Assembly (NCBI GenBank): GCA_934597725.1
Contig: CAKTSK010000006.1
Location: 24,096-88,095 of the forward strand
Direction of reading: 5' to 3'
Length of the DNA stretch: 64,000 nucleotides
Source of the DNA: an uncultured Eubacteriales bacterium
GTDB taxonomy: Bacteria > Bacillota > Clostridia > Oscillospirales > Oscillospiraceae
In this document: positions 18,908-27,167 of the stretch, piece by piece
Position numbering within the stretch: position 1 is the stretch's first letter
Layout: each line of letters starts with the position of its first letter
Made by a program: the position numbers and the translations under genes
The notes under the pieces: generated by a model
Seen by the model: only the letters and a program-made list of their open reading frames with translations
What the model was told of the DNA's origin: nothing
The model's database searches: none

Positions 18908-19936
18908 ATGAAAATAATTGTGGATGCCATGGGGGGCGACAACGCCCCGCTGGCCCCGGTAGAAGGGGCCTTGCAGGCAGCAGAGACCCTGGGGGTCGAG
19001 ATCCTGCTGGTGGGCCAGCAGGAGGCCATCCAGGACAGCCTGCGCCAGCTGGGGCGGCAGAGCCTGCCCCAGGGGATGGAGATCGTCCCGGCCAGCCAGG
19101 TCATCCTGGTGGAGGACAACCCTGCCCGGGCCTTTAAGGACAAGCCGGACGCCTCCATGACGGTGGGGCTGCGTCTGCTCAAGGAGGGGAAGGGCGCGGC
19201 CTTTGTCTCGGCCGGGTCCACCGGCGCGCTGCTGTCGGCGGCCACGCTGATGATCAAGCGCATCCGGGGCATCCGCCGGGCGGCGCTGGCCCCGCTGGTG
19301 CCGACGGCCAGCGGGAACATGGTCCTCATCGACTGCGGCGCTACGGCCGAGGCCACCCCGGAATACCTGCTGCAATTTGCCTACATGGGTTCGTACTATG
19401 CCAAGCGGTTCCTGGGGGTCCCGGAGCCCCGGGTAGCCCTGCTGAACATCGGGGCCGAGCCCAGCAAGGGCATGGCCCTGCAAAAAGCGGCCTATGACCT
19501 GCTCACCCAGGCCCACGAGGCCGGCCGCCTGCACTTTGTGGGCAACATCGAGGGCCGCGAGGCCATCAGCCAGGGCGTGGACGTGCTGGTGAGCGACGGC
19601 TTTACCGGCAACATCTTTCTCAAGGCGGTGGAGGGCGCAGCGTCCCTGTTCAGCCACAGCCTGAAGGAGATGCTCCTGGGCAGCACCAAGAACAAGATGG
19701 CGGCCCTGATGCTGAAAAGCAGCATCGAGGACTTCAAAAAGCGCTTCGATGCCAATGAGGTGGGCGGCACGGCCCTGCTGGGAATCTCCCAGCCGGTGGT
19801 CAAGGCCCACGGGTCCTCCAACGGCTATGCGTTCTTCAATGCCATTCGTCAGGCCCGGGTGGTGGCCCAGTCCAACATCGTGCAGGACATCGCGGACAAC
19901 GTGGACTATATGCGCCTGGACCAGAAAGAGGCATGA
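18908..19936 (+). CDS. plsX: phosphate acyltransferase PlsX
   Basis: Converts acyl-ACP to acyl-phosphate for phospholipid synthesis. Length 342 residues. It begins with the characteristic IVDAMGGDNAP, contains SAGSTGALLSAATLMIKRIRGI near residue 100, and near the end DGFTGNIFLKAVEG and GTALLGISQPVVKAHG. A 19-bp gap separates it from trmFO. The next gene is acpP, its substrate carrier, which has its own promoter. Confidence 0.97.
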   Translation: MKIIVDAMGGDNAPLAPVEGALQAAETLGVEILLVGQQEAIQDSLRQLGRQSLPQGMEIVPASQVILVEDNPARAFKDKPDASMTVGLRLLKEGKGAAFVSAGSTGALLSAATLMIKRIRGIRRAALAPLVPTASGNMVLIDCGATAEATPEYLLQFAYMGSYYAKRFLGVPEPRVALLNIGAEPSKGMALQKAAYDLLTQAHEAGRLHFVGNIEGREAISQGVDVLVSDGFTGNIFLKAVEGAASLFSHSLKEMLLGSTKNKMAALMLKSSIEDFKKRFDANEVGGTALLGISQPVVKAHGSSNGYAFFNAIRQARVVAQSNIVQDIADNVDYMRLDQKEA

Positions 19937-19952
19937 TTTTTCTGATTTGCTA

Positions 19953-19981
19953 TTGACAGAAGGCGAAAGAGTCCCTATATT
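19953..19981 (+). promoter_or_regulatory. sigma-A-type promoter for acpP
   Basis: TTGACA at 19953-19958 and TATATT at 19976-19981 with a 17-bp spacer, 60 bp before acpP. Confidence 0.88.
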
Positions 19982-20040
19982 AAAGTACAGCATTGGGTGG
20001 AATCAAAACAGAATAAGATTCCCAAAAGGAGCAGTTGGAA

Positions 20041-20277
20041 ATGATTTTAGAGAAATTGCAGAGCTTGATTGCAGATCAGTTGGGTGTGGCAGGGTCGAAC
20101 ATCACCATGGACACCAATTTTGAGGAAGATCTGGGCGTGGATTCTCTGGATATCGTAGAGTTGTCCCTGGCCCTGGAAGAGGAATTTGACATCGAGGAGA
20201 TGAGCGAGGAAGACCTGGCCTCCATCAAGACGGTGGGAGATCTGGTCCATTACTTGCAGAGTAAGCTCGACATGTGA
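20041..20277 (+). CDS. acpP: acyl carrier protein
   Basis: Carries growing acyl chains on phosphopantetheine. The 78-residue acidic protein has the GVDSLDIVEL motif; the serine is the attachment site. The ATG at 20041 stands nine bases after AAGGAG; a TTG two codons upstream is too close to that site. It lies between plsX and rnc as in many Firmicutes; fabD and fabG, often present here, are absent. Confidence 0.97.
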   Translation: MILEKLQSLIADQLGVAGSNITMDTNFEEDLGVDSLDIVELSLALEEEFDIEEMSEEDLASIKTVGDLVHYLQSKLDM

Positions 20278-20306
20278 GCAGCGGCTGGCCGCTGCCTGAA
20301 AGGCTG

Positions 20307-20340
20307 CAACCCCCGTCCGGTGGTCGGGGGTTGTCTGCGT
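20307..20340 (+). terminator. possible weak terminator after acpP
   Basis: Nine-bp stem (20307-20315 with 20325-20333) with a 9-nt loop, but the downstream tract TCTGCGTT is poor in T, so partial readthrough into rnc is likely. Confidence 0.45.
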
Positions 20341-20365
20341 TATCCATTCTGAGAGGGGGAGAAGC

Positions 20366-21049
20366 GTGAAAACACTGGAAGAAAAGATCGGATATACGTT
20401 CCGGGACCGGGGTCTGCTGGAAAACGCCCTGACCCACAGCTCCTATGCCAACGAACACCGGCTGGCCAAGGTCCCCAGCAACGAACGGCTGGAGTTCTTG
20501 GGGGATTCGATCCTGGGCCTGGTGGTGGCAGACCATCTTTACCGCACCCGGCCGGACCTGCCGGAAGGGGACCTGACCCGCATCCGGGCGGCGCTGGTGT
20601 GCGAAGGCAGTCTGGTAGAGGTGGCCCGGAGCCTGGATCTGGGCAGCTATCTGAAGCTGGGCAAGGGAGAGGACCACGGGGGCGGCCGCGCCCGGCCCTC
20701 CATCCAGGCCGACGCCGTAGAGGCGATGCTGGCCGCCGTCTATCTGGACGGCGGCATCGGCCAGGCCAGAAAGCTCATCCACCGGCTGGTCCTCAACCGG
20801 GAGGAGGAGCGGACCGCCGCCGGGCGGGATTATAAGACCGCCCTGCAGGAGCTGGTGCAGCGGGAGAGCGGCCAGAGCCTTTCCTATCGCCTGATCGGAG
20901 AGAAGGGACCCGACCATGACAAGGTCTTTGCCATGGAGGTCCTGCTCAATGGACAGCCCCTGGGGACCGGCCAGGGCAGAAGCAAGAAGGAGGCCGAGCA
21001 GGCCGCAGCCAAAGCCGCCGTCGGGAAGCTGGAGGGGAAAGCGCCGTGA
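20366..21049 (+). CDS. rnc: ribonuclease III
   Basis: Double-strand-specific endoribonuclease for rRNA and mRNA processing. The 227-residue product carries the signature NERLEFLGDSILG near residue 35, a second acidic metal-binding cluster around ADAVEAMLAAVYLDGG, and a C-terminal dsRNA-binding domain with the GTGQGRSKKEAEQAAAKAA pattern. GTG start behind GAGAGGGGGA. Its stop overlaps the GTG start of the DUF4430 gene as GTGA. Confidence 0.96.
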   Translation: MKTLEEKIGYTFRDRGLLENALTHSSYANEHRLAKVPSNERLEFLGDSILGLVVADHLYRTRPDLPEGDLTRIRAALVCEGSLVEVARSLDLGSYLKLGKGEDHGGGRARPSIQADAVEAMLAAVYLDGGIGQARKLIHRLVLNREEERTAAGRDYKTALQELVQRESGQSLSYRLIGEKGPDHDKVFAMEVLLNGQPLGTGQGRSKKEAEQAAAKAAVGKLEGKAP

Positions 21050-21516
21050 AAAAGAACACCAGAAATATCATCCTGGCCGTGGTGCTGCTGGTGGTGCTGA
21101 TGATCATTCCCTTCTGGCCGAAGCTGCGGCAGCTGCTCCAGCCGGCGGAAGGGCCGGAGATCTCCTGCACGGTGCAGGTGAGCTGCGAGGATCTGACCCT
21201 GCTGCCGGCCCTCCGGGAGAGCGGCGTGGCAGCAGATGAGGCGGGGAGCCTCTTCTCCGCCACGGTCTCGGTGCCGGAGGGGACCACCGTGCTGGGGGCC
21301 TTGGACCAGGCGGCCCAGGCGGAAAGCCTGACGGTCGAGACCCAGGGCGCACCGGCCTATGTCACCGCCATCGGCGGGCTGGCCGCCGGCGCACACGGAG
21401 AGACCTCCGGCTGGACCTATACCATCAACGGAGAGATGGTCATGGAGAGCTGCGACGTGCAGACGGTCCAGGAGGGGGATGAGATCCTCTGGACCTATGT
21501 GACAAGCTGGGAATAA
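21046..21516 (+). CDS. DUF4430 domain-containing secreted or membrane-anchored protein
   Basis: Protein of 156 residues with one N-terminal hydrophobic segment (residues about 8-25) and an extracytoplasmic domain. The C-terminal half fits DUF4430: TTVLGALDQAAQAE, then TSGWTYTINGEMV and a final EGDEILWTYV. That domain resembles the beta-grasp cobalamin/ligand-binding fold of transcobalamin-like proteins, but I see nothing here that fixes a ligand. The GTG start overlaps the rnc stop, so translation is coupled although function is probably unrelated. Confidence 0.78.
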   Translation: MKKNTRNIILAVVLLVVLMIIPFWPKLRQLLQPAEGPEISCTVQVSCEDLTLLPALRESGVAADEAGSLFSATVSVPEGTTVLGALDQAAQAESLTVETQGAPAYVTAIGGLAAGAHGETSGWTYTINGEMVMESCDVQTVQEGDEILWTYVTSWE

Positions 21517-21530
21517 ACATCCTGTCTCTG

Positions 21531-21572
21531 CCCGGATGTCCCGCAAAGCGGGGCGTCCGGGTGGAATTTTTT
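21531..21572 (+). terminator. intrinsic terminator after the DUF4430 gene
   Basis: Thirteen-bp stem (21531-21543 with 21549-21561, containing wobble pairs), then GGAATTTTTT. Confidence 0.88.
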
Positions 21573-21593
21573 CAGAAAATCAGAAAAAAACCA

Positions 21594-21622
21594 TTGACAA
21601 GGGGGGAGACAGGTGCTATACT
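21594..21622 (+). promoter_or_regulatory. sigma-A-type promoter for the T-box leader
   Basis: TTGACA at 21594-21599 and TATACT at 21617-21622, 17-bp spacer. Confidence 0.92.
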
Positions 21623-21631
21623 CCCACCATA

Positions 21632-21909
21632 AACCGAGGAACGGGAAGAGTACACAGGACCTCGCCTTTCAAAGCGAGCCGCGGCAGGTGAAAGCGCGGC
21701 AAAGTGCGAGCCGGTGGAATGGTCCCGGGAGGGCAAACCGAACGAGGTCACTCAAGTAGGGGAGACGGGCAGGAGCACGCCGTTACCATGTGCCGGCACT
21801 TGTTGGAGTGCGCTGAGTGGGCGCGAACTGCGCCAAGCCGGGTGGCACCGCAGAAGCAATGGCTTCTGTCCCTGCAAAGAGACTGCAAGGGACAGGAGCG
21901 TTTTTGTTT
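21632..21909 (+). promoter_or_regulatory. T-box leader (probable tRNA-Trp sensor) with terminator
   Basis: The T-box consensus GGTGGCACCGC is at 21841-21851. A stem I region begins near GGGAAGAGTACA (AGTA element). The intrinsic terminator has arms from 21866 and to 21895 and a TTTTTGTTT tract from 21901. The likely specifier is TGG followed by A at 21715-21718, on the 3' side of stem I just before a TCCCGG segment that can pair with the start of the leader. TGG is the tryptophan codon, which fits the downstream TrpB. The specifier assignment is inference; the T-box itself is clear. Confidence 0.9.
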
Positions 21910-21942
21910 CTGTCCCGGAGAACAAGAAAGGAGCCGATCACC

Positions 21943-23319
21943 ATGACCGCCAAGAAAGAAATTCCGTATAAAATTTACCTGGAAGAACAGGAGATGCCCC
22001 AGGCATGGTACAACGTCCGGGCCGACATGAAGAACAAGCCCGCCCCCCTGCTCAACCCCGCCACCCTGCAGCCCATGACCGCCGAAGAGCTGAGCGGCGT
22101 GTTCTGCAAGGAGCTGGTGGAGCAGGAGCTGGACAACGACAACGCCTACATCCCCATTCCCCAGGAGATCCGGGACTTTTACAAAATGTACCGTCCCTCG
22201 CCGCTGGTCCGGGCCTACTGCCTGGAGGAAAAGCTCCAGACCCCGGCCAAGATCTATTATAAGTTTGAGGGGAACAACACCTCCGGTTCCCATAAGCTCA
22301 ACTCCGCCATTGCCCAGGCCTACTACGCCAAGAAGCAGGGCCTGAAGGGCGTCACCACCGAGACCGGCGCCGGCCAGTGGGGCACGGCGCTGTCCATGGC
22401 CAGCGCCTACCTGGGGCTGGACTGCCAGGTATATATGGTCAAGGTCAGCTATGAGCAGAAGCCCTTCCGCCGGGAGGTCATGCGGACCTATGGCGCCTCG
22501 GTGACGGCCTCTCCCTCGGAGACCACCGCCGTGGGCCGGAAGATCCTGGCCGAACACCCGGGGACCAGCGGTTCTCTGGGCTGCGCCATCTCCGAGGCCG
22601 TGGAGGCCGCCACGAAACAGGAGGGCTACCGCTATGTGCTGGGGTCGGTCCTCAACCAGGTCCTCCTGCACCAGAGCGTCATTGGCCTGGAGACCAAGGC
22701 CGCCCTGGACAAGTACGGCATCCAGCCCGACATCGTCATCGGCTGTGCCGGCGGCGGCTCCAACGTGGGCGGCTTGATCTCTCCCTTCGTGGGCGAGATG
22801 CTCCGGGGCGAAGCCGACTATCGGATCATCGCCGTGGAGCCGGCCTCCTGCCCCAGCCTGACCCGGGGCAAGTTTGCCTATGACTTCTGCGACACCGGCA
22901 TGGTCTGCCCCCTGGCGAAGATGTATACCCTGGGCTCGGGCTTCATCCCCTCGGCCAGCCATTCCGGCGGCCTGCGCTACCACGGCATGAGCCCGGTGGT
23001 CAGCCAGCTCTACCACGACGGCCTCATCGAGGCCACCAGCGTGGAGCAGTCCAAGGTCTTTGAGGCCGCGACCTACTTTGCCCGGGTGGAGGGCATCCTG
23101 CCTGCGCCGGAGTCCAGCCACGCCATTCGGGTGGCCATCGACGAGGCCCTCAAGTGCAAGGAGACCGGCGAGGAAAAGACCATCGTCTTTGGCCTGACCG
23201 GCACCGGCTACTTTGACATGGTGGCTTATGGAAAGTACAATGACGGTGAGATGAGCGACTACATCCCCACCGACGATGAGCTGGCTGTTGGCTTTGCCGG
23301 CCTGCCCAAGGTAGACTGA
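21943..23319 (+). CDS. TrpB2-type tryptophan synthase beta-like PLP enzyme
   Basis: PLP-dependent enzyme that joins indole and serine to give tryptophan. The 458-residue length, longer than classical TrpB, and the N-terminal extension identify the TrpB2 branch. PLP-binding lysine is in GNNTSGSHKLNSA; the phosphate-binding loop is GCAGGGSNVGG near residue 268; ETGAGQWG carries the catalytic glutamate. No trpA lies beside it, so it probably salvages indole. ATG behind AAAGGAG. Control by an upstream T-box links expression to uncharged tRNA-Trp. Confidence 0.94.
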   Translation: MTAKKEIPYKIYLEEQEMPQAWYNVRADMKNKPAPLLNPATLQPMTAEELSGVFCKELVEQELDNDNAYIPIPQEIRDFYKMYRPSPLVRAYCLEEKLQTPAKIYYKFEGNNTSGSHKLNSAIAQAYYAKKQGLKGVTTETGAGQWGTALSMASAYLGLDCQVYMVKVSYEQKPFRREVMRTYGASVTASPSETTAVGRKILAEHPGTSGSLGCAISEAVEAATKQEGYRYVLGSVLNQVLLHQSVIGLETKAALDKYGIQPDIVIGCAGGGSNVGGLISPFVGEMLRGEADYRIIAVEPASCPSLTRGKFAYDFCDTGMVCPLAKMYTLGSGFIPSASHSGGLRYHGMSPVVSQLYHDGLIEATSVEQSKVFEAATYFARVEGILPAPESSHAIRVAIDEALKCKETGEEKTIVFGLTGTGYFDMVAYGKYNDGEMSDYIPTDDELAVGFAGLPKVD

Positions 23320-23334
23320 CCAAGAGAATTGAGA

Positions 23335-23387
23335 ACCCCCTGTCCGGGAGGATCGGCGTGATCCTCCCGGACAGGGGGTCTTTGTTT
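23335..23387 (+). terminator. intrinsic terminator after trpB2
   Basis: Perfect 19-bp stem (23335-23353 with 23361-23379), 7-nt loop, CTTTGTTT tail. It also lies just beyond the end of the convergent lipoprotein gene and may act weakly in that direction. Confidence 0.93.
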
Positions 23388-23394
23388 GGGGGAT

Positions 23395-24543
23395 TCATGG
23401 GGCGGGAAGGAGAAAGGTGAGGACACCCATGGTGTCGTTTTTGGTGTAGGAGAGGGACAGCCCCGGGGGGATCGGCCGCCCGGCCAGCTGTCCTGCTCGC
23501 TGGAGCAGCCCATTGACCTCAGCCCGATCCAGCAGCGCCCGGCAGGCGGTCTCGTAGACAGAGGCATCGTAACGCACGGAAACGGGCCGGGTCCCCGCCG
23601 TCAGGGCCCGCTGGAAAGCGGCGCACAGGGCGTCGGGGGAGTAGCTGGTGAAATAGAGGCCCTCCCGGACGAAGTAATTGTTCCGGTCGTCGGTGCAGTC
23701 CGGGACGGGAACGGTGTCGTCCAGGGTGTGGGTGCGGAGCAGGTCGGCGGTGGTCAGGCCAAAGTACCCATAGGCCGGCCCGAAGCTGGAGTCGCCCCCG
23801 GAAAAGACCGGGTCGCCCCAGGTGGGGTCGATCCAGCAAGGCACGCCGTCCAGCCAGGACAGGTTCCAGGCGTGGGAGTCCCCGCCGGCCTGACCGGTGA
23901 TGTAGGTGGTGTTGATGCCCCGGCGGTTGCAGAGATACTGAAAGGTCTTGGCATAGCAGCCGCACAGCCCCGCCCCGTTGACCATGATGTTGACGATGGA
24001 GTTGTTGTCCACCACCTGATAGTCCGCATGGTCGATGAGGTAGGCATAGATCCCCAGGGCCGTTTCATAGTCCGAGCCTTGCTGGGGCAGGGTGGCAAAG
24101 CAGTTCTCCGCCCACTGGTCGATCTGGGCCTGGACCTGGGCGCGCTGGTCCTGGTCCATGGTATAGATCGGCTGGTAGGCGGCCTCCAAGGGGGTCTTGG
24201 CCAGCATGGTGGTCTCGATCTGCCCAGTGCCCGAGAACCAGAACAGCTCAGGGTAGTCCCGGTCGATGGCGTTGACGGCAGTCTGGATCATTTCTGTGTC
24301 CGGGTAAAGCCCGTCGATCTCTGCGCGCTGGGCCTGGATGCCCTCCAGCAGCTGGTCGTACAGATAGCGCTCCTGGCCGCTGAGGGTGCTTTTGGCATAG
24401 CGAAAGCCGTCCTCCTGGCCCACATAGTCTGCCGGGGGTTCGTCCACCCCGGCGTTTTTCATCAGGTCCTTGGGCGAGAACTGACAGCCGGCCAGCAGCC
24501 CCAGGACCAGCGTCAGGGCCAGCAGCCGGCGCAGCCCCTTCAT
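23395..24543 (-). CDS. transglutaminase-like superfamily lipoprotein
   Basis: Secreted lipoprotein of 382 residues. The signal peptide ends in the lipobox LLAGC, cysteine at residue 20. The middle of the protein contains the transglutaminase-like catalytic triad pattern: cysteine in GAGLCGCYAKTFQYLC, histidine in GDSHAWNLSW and aspartate in WIDPTWGDP. Such domains act as cell-surface proteases or isopeptidases; the substrate is unknown. The ATG overlaps the stop of the upstream transketolase subunit gene as ATGA, so it is translationally coupled to an unrelated metabolic enzyme. An upstream in-frame extension lies inside the transketolase gene and is rejected. Confidence 0.88.
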   Translation of the reverse strand: MKGLRRLLALTLVLGLLAGCQFSPKDLMKNAGVDEPPADYVGQEDGFRYAKSTLSGQERYLYDQLLEGIQAQRAEIDGLYPDTEMIQTAVNAIDRDYPELFWFSGTGQIETTMLAKTPLEAAYQPIYTMDQDQRAQVQAQIDQWAENCFATLPQQGSDYETALGIYAYLIDHADYQVVDNNSIVNIMVNGAGLCGCYAKTFQYLCNRRGINTTYITGQAGGDSHAWNLSWLDGVPCWIDPTWGDPVFSGGDSSFGPAYGYFGLTTADLLRTHTLDDTVPVPDCTDDRNNYFVREGLYFTSYSPDALCAAFQRALTAGTRPVSVRYDASVYETACRALLDRAEVNGLLQRAGQLAGRPIPPGLSLSYTKNDTMGVLTFLLPAP

Positions 24544-25505
24544 GGATGCCCCTTCCGGGCAAGGCACCGCTCTGCCGCTTGGACGATGGCGTCGGCGTTC
24601 AGGCCGTACCGGTCCATGAGCGCCTCCGGCGAGCCGCTTTCCCCAAAGGTATCCAGGACAGCCACCGGCTCCACCGGGACCGGGCATCGGCGGGCCAGGA
24701 CCTCCGACACGGCGCCGAAAAGCCCGCCGGCCAGCTGGTGCTCCTCGGCGGTGACCAGCGCGCCGCAGGTCCTGGCTGCGGTCAGGATGGCCTCTTCGTC
24801 CAGGGGCTTGATGGTGTGCAGGTCGGCCACCGCCAGGGAGATCCCCCGGGCGGCTAAGATCTCCGCTGCCACCAGCGCCTCATAGACCATGGCGCCGCAG
24901 GCAAAAACGGCGCAGTCGGTCCCCCGGCGGACCCAGCGGGCCTTGCCGATGGTGAAGGGGGTCTGTTCGTCGGTGATCACCGGCACGGCCTCCCGGCCAA
25001 AACGGAAGTAGACCGGGCCGTCGATGTCGGCCGCGGCGATGACGGCCTTGCGGGTCTCCTCGCTGTCGCAGGGGGCGATGACGGTCATGCGGGGCAGCAC
25101 CCGGGCCAGGGCGATGTCCTCCAACGCCTGATGGGTGGCGCCGTCTGGCCCCACGGAGATCCCGGCGTGGGCGCCGCCGAAGCGGACTTTGAGGTTGTTG
25201 TAGCACACGGTGGTGCGGATCTGATCAAAAGCCCGGCCGGAGAGAAAGACGCTGTAGGTAGAGACATAGGGGACCATGCCGCCCAGGGCCAGCCCGGCAG
25301 CGGTGCCGACCATGTCCTGCTCGCTGATGCCCAGGTTATAGAAGTGCTGGGGGTACTGGTCGTTCACCCAGTTGGTGCGGGTGGAGGCGGCCACGTCGGC
25401 ATCCAGCACCACCACGTCCTCCCGTTCGGCGCACAGGGCCAGCAGACCTTGGCCGTAGCCGTCCCGCTGGGGGACACGGCTGACCTGTTTCAAATCCAAA
25501 TCCAT
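24540..25505 (-). CDS. transketolase, C-terminal subunit
   Basis: Half of a split transketolase (321 residues): pyrimidine-binding and C-terminal domains. It moves two-carbon units between sugar phosphates in the pentose phosphate pathway. Recognisable parts are RDGYGQGLLALCAE near the start, the cofactor-contact region NLGISEQDMVGTAAGLALGG near residue 60, and the C-terminal domain with VADLHTIKPLDEEAI. It needs the N-terminal subunit encoded 14 bp upstream. Confidence 0.94.
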   Translation of the reverse strand: MDLDLKQVSRVPQRDGYGQGLLALCAEREDVVVLDADVAASTRTNWVNDQYPQHFYNLGISEQDMVGTAAGLALGGMVPYVSTYSVFLSGRAFDQIRTTVCYNNLKVRFGGAHAGISVGPDGATHQALEDIALARVLPRMTVIAPCDSEETRKAVIAAADIDGPVYFRFGREAVPVITDEQTPFTIGKARWVRRGTDCAVFACGAMVYEALVAAEILAARGISLAVADLHTIKPLDEEAILTAARTCGALVTAEEHQLAGGLFGAVSEVLARRCPVPVEPVAVLDTFGESGSPEALMDRYGLNADAIVQAAERCLARKGHP

Positions 25506-25519
25506 AAAAAATCCCTCCT

Positions 25520-26329
25520 TCAGGAATCCAGCTCCGCCAGGGCGGCGGACAGGGTTTGCTGGTCCGGGGCTTTGCCGTGCCAGGCGGCCTGGCCCTCCAT
25601 AAAGGAGACCCCTTTGCCCTTGACCGTGTGGGCGATGAGGACCGTGGGCCGGCCCTGGGTGGCCGCAGCCAGCCGGAAGGCGGCAGACAGCGCGGACAGG
25701 CTGTGGCCGTCCACCTCCAGCACCTGCCAGCCGAAGGCGTGGAATTTGTCGGGCAGCGGCTCCACCTGCATGATGTCCCGGGTCGCGCCGTCCAGCTGGA
25801 CCCCGTTGTCGTCCACGATGGCGCAGACGTTGTCCAGGGCGAAGTGGGCAGCGGTCATGGCGGCCTCCCAGATCTGGCCCTCCTGGACCTCGCCGTCTCC
25901 CAAAAGACAGTAGGTCCGGTAGTTTTTGCCCAGCCGCCGGGCGGCCAGCGCCAGACCATTGGCAACAGACAGCCCCTGGCCCAGCGAGCCGGAGGAGCAG
26001 TCCAGCCCCGGCAGCTTTTCCCGGTGGGGATGCCCCTGGAGCGGGGAGTCCAGCTGGCGCAGGGTGGGCAGCAGCGCGGGATCGAAAAAGCCCCGGCGGG
26101 CCAGCACACTATAGAGCAGCGGCGCAGCGTGTCCCTTGGACAGCAGGAAGCGGTCCCGGTCCGGGTCCTCGGGATGGGCGGGGTCCAGGTTCATCTGGTC
26201 AAAGTAGAGACTGACCAGGATCTCTACCGCCGACAGGGACCCGCCGGGGTGACCGGAGCCGGCGGCGTGGATCATCTGCAAAATGTCCTGCCGGATCTGG
26301 CGGCAGAGGACGGGAAGATCATAGGTCAT
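25520..26329 (-). CDS. transketolase, N-terminal (TPP-binding) subunit
   Basis: Other half of the split transketolase, 269 residues. The thiamine diphosphate motif runs from LLGDGEVQEGQIWEA to the VDDNGVQLDG segment. The substrate-binding start is MIHAAGSGHPGGSLSAVEIL and SKGHAAPLLYSVLA follows. The ATG at 26329 has GGAGGTG upstream; a longer frame to 26374 covers the promoter and is rejected. It forms an operon with the C-terminal subunit and the lipoprotein. Confidence 0.95.
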   Translation of the reverse strand: MTYDLPVLCRQIRQDILQMIHAAGSGHPGGSLSAVEILVSLYFDQMNLDPAHPEDPDRDRFLLSKGHAAPLLYSVLARRGFFDPALLPTLRQLDSPLQGHPHREKLPGLDCSSGSLGQGLSVANGLALAARRLGKNYRTYCLLGDGEVQEGQIWEAAMTAAHFALDNVCAIVDDNGVQLDGATRDIMQVEPLPDKFHAFGWQVLEVDGHSLSALSAAFRLAAATQGRPTVLIAHTVKGKGVSFMEGQAAWHGKAPDQQTLSAALAELDS

Positions 26330-26364
26330 AGAAACACCTCCAAAAGGAAAAATCAGGTAAGAAA

Positions 26365-26393
26365 AAGGTACCATAGCCGGCGGGGAATGTCAA
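26365..26393 (-). promoter_or_regulatory. promoter for the transketolase operon
   Basis: On the minus strand TTGACA (26393-26388) and TACCTT (26370-26365) with a 17-bp spacer. Confidence 0.8.
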
Positions 26394-26540
26394 TCGGCCG
26401 GCGGCAGGGGCAGGAACGGGGCAGAAAAAGAGCTCTTTTGTAACAATTCTGTAAAGCAAAGGAGATGGTTTTCTGGTATGCTAAAAGAAAAGAGGCTGCA
26501 CAGACTGCTGTGCGGCACCGAGAGAAAGGAAGGCGATGGG

Positions 26541-27167
26541 ATGCACCGCTGGGAACGAAAGCTGCTGAACCTGATCCAGGACAAGGGAAGAAGCCGCAAG
26601 GGAGACCGGGCCATGAAAGCGGTCAGCCGCCTGGGGGACAAGGGCGCGGTGTGGCTCCTGCTCACCGGGGCCTTGGCGCTGCGGCCCAAGACCCGCAAGA
26701 CCAGCACCGCCCTGACCATCGCCCTGGCCCTGGACGCGGCCACCTGCAACCTGGTCATCAAGCCCCTGGCCAACCGCGTCCGCCCTTTCGAGCGGGACCC
26801 GACGGTCCGGCTGATGGTCCCGCCGCCGCCAGACCCCTCCTTCCCCTCGGGGCACACCACGGCGGCCTTTGCGGTGACCACGGGGCTGTATCAAAACGGC
26901 AGCCGGCTGTGGGTCCCCAGCATGGCCATGGCGCTGCTGACGGCCACCTCCCGGATGTATCTCTACCTCCACTACCCCAGCGACGTGGTAGCCGGCGGGC
27001 TGCTGGGGGTGCTGGTGGGCAAACTGGGGACCAAGCTGAACGATGCCTGCTGGGACCGGCGGGATAAGAAGCGCACACAGCGGGAAGGGGACGCTGCGCT
27101 GTCTCAGCCCTCCCCGGTGGCCACCAAGTCGATCCCCAGGCCAAAGGGGTCCCGCAGGGCCACCTGA
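26541..27167 (+). CDS. PAP2-family membrane phosphatase
   Basis: Lipid phosphatase-like protein of 208 residues with several hydrophobic segments. The three PAP2 motifs are present in order: KPLANRVRP near residue 74, PSGHT near 103, and SRMYLYLHYPSDVVAG near 138. Substrates in the family include phosphatidic acid, PGP and undecaprenyl diphosphate; the choice cannot be made here. I prefer ATG 26541 behind AAGGAAGG over an upstream ATG at 26478. The 3' end overlaps the convergent FAD-enzyme gene by 64 bp, so the hydrophilic tail may be a product of stop-codon placement rather than function. Confidence 0.88.
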   Translation: MHRWERKLLNLIQDKGRSRKGDRAMKAVSRLGDKGAVWLLLTGALALRPKTRKTSTALTIALALDAATCNLVIKPLANRVRPFERDPTVRLMVPPPPDPSFPSGHTTAAFAVTTGLYQNGSRLWVPSMAMALLTATSRMYLYLHYPSDVVAGGLLGVLVGKLGTKLNDACWDRRDKKRTQREGDAALSQPSPVATKSIPRPKGSRRAT

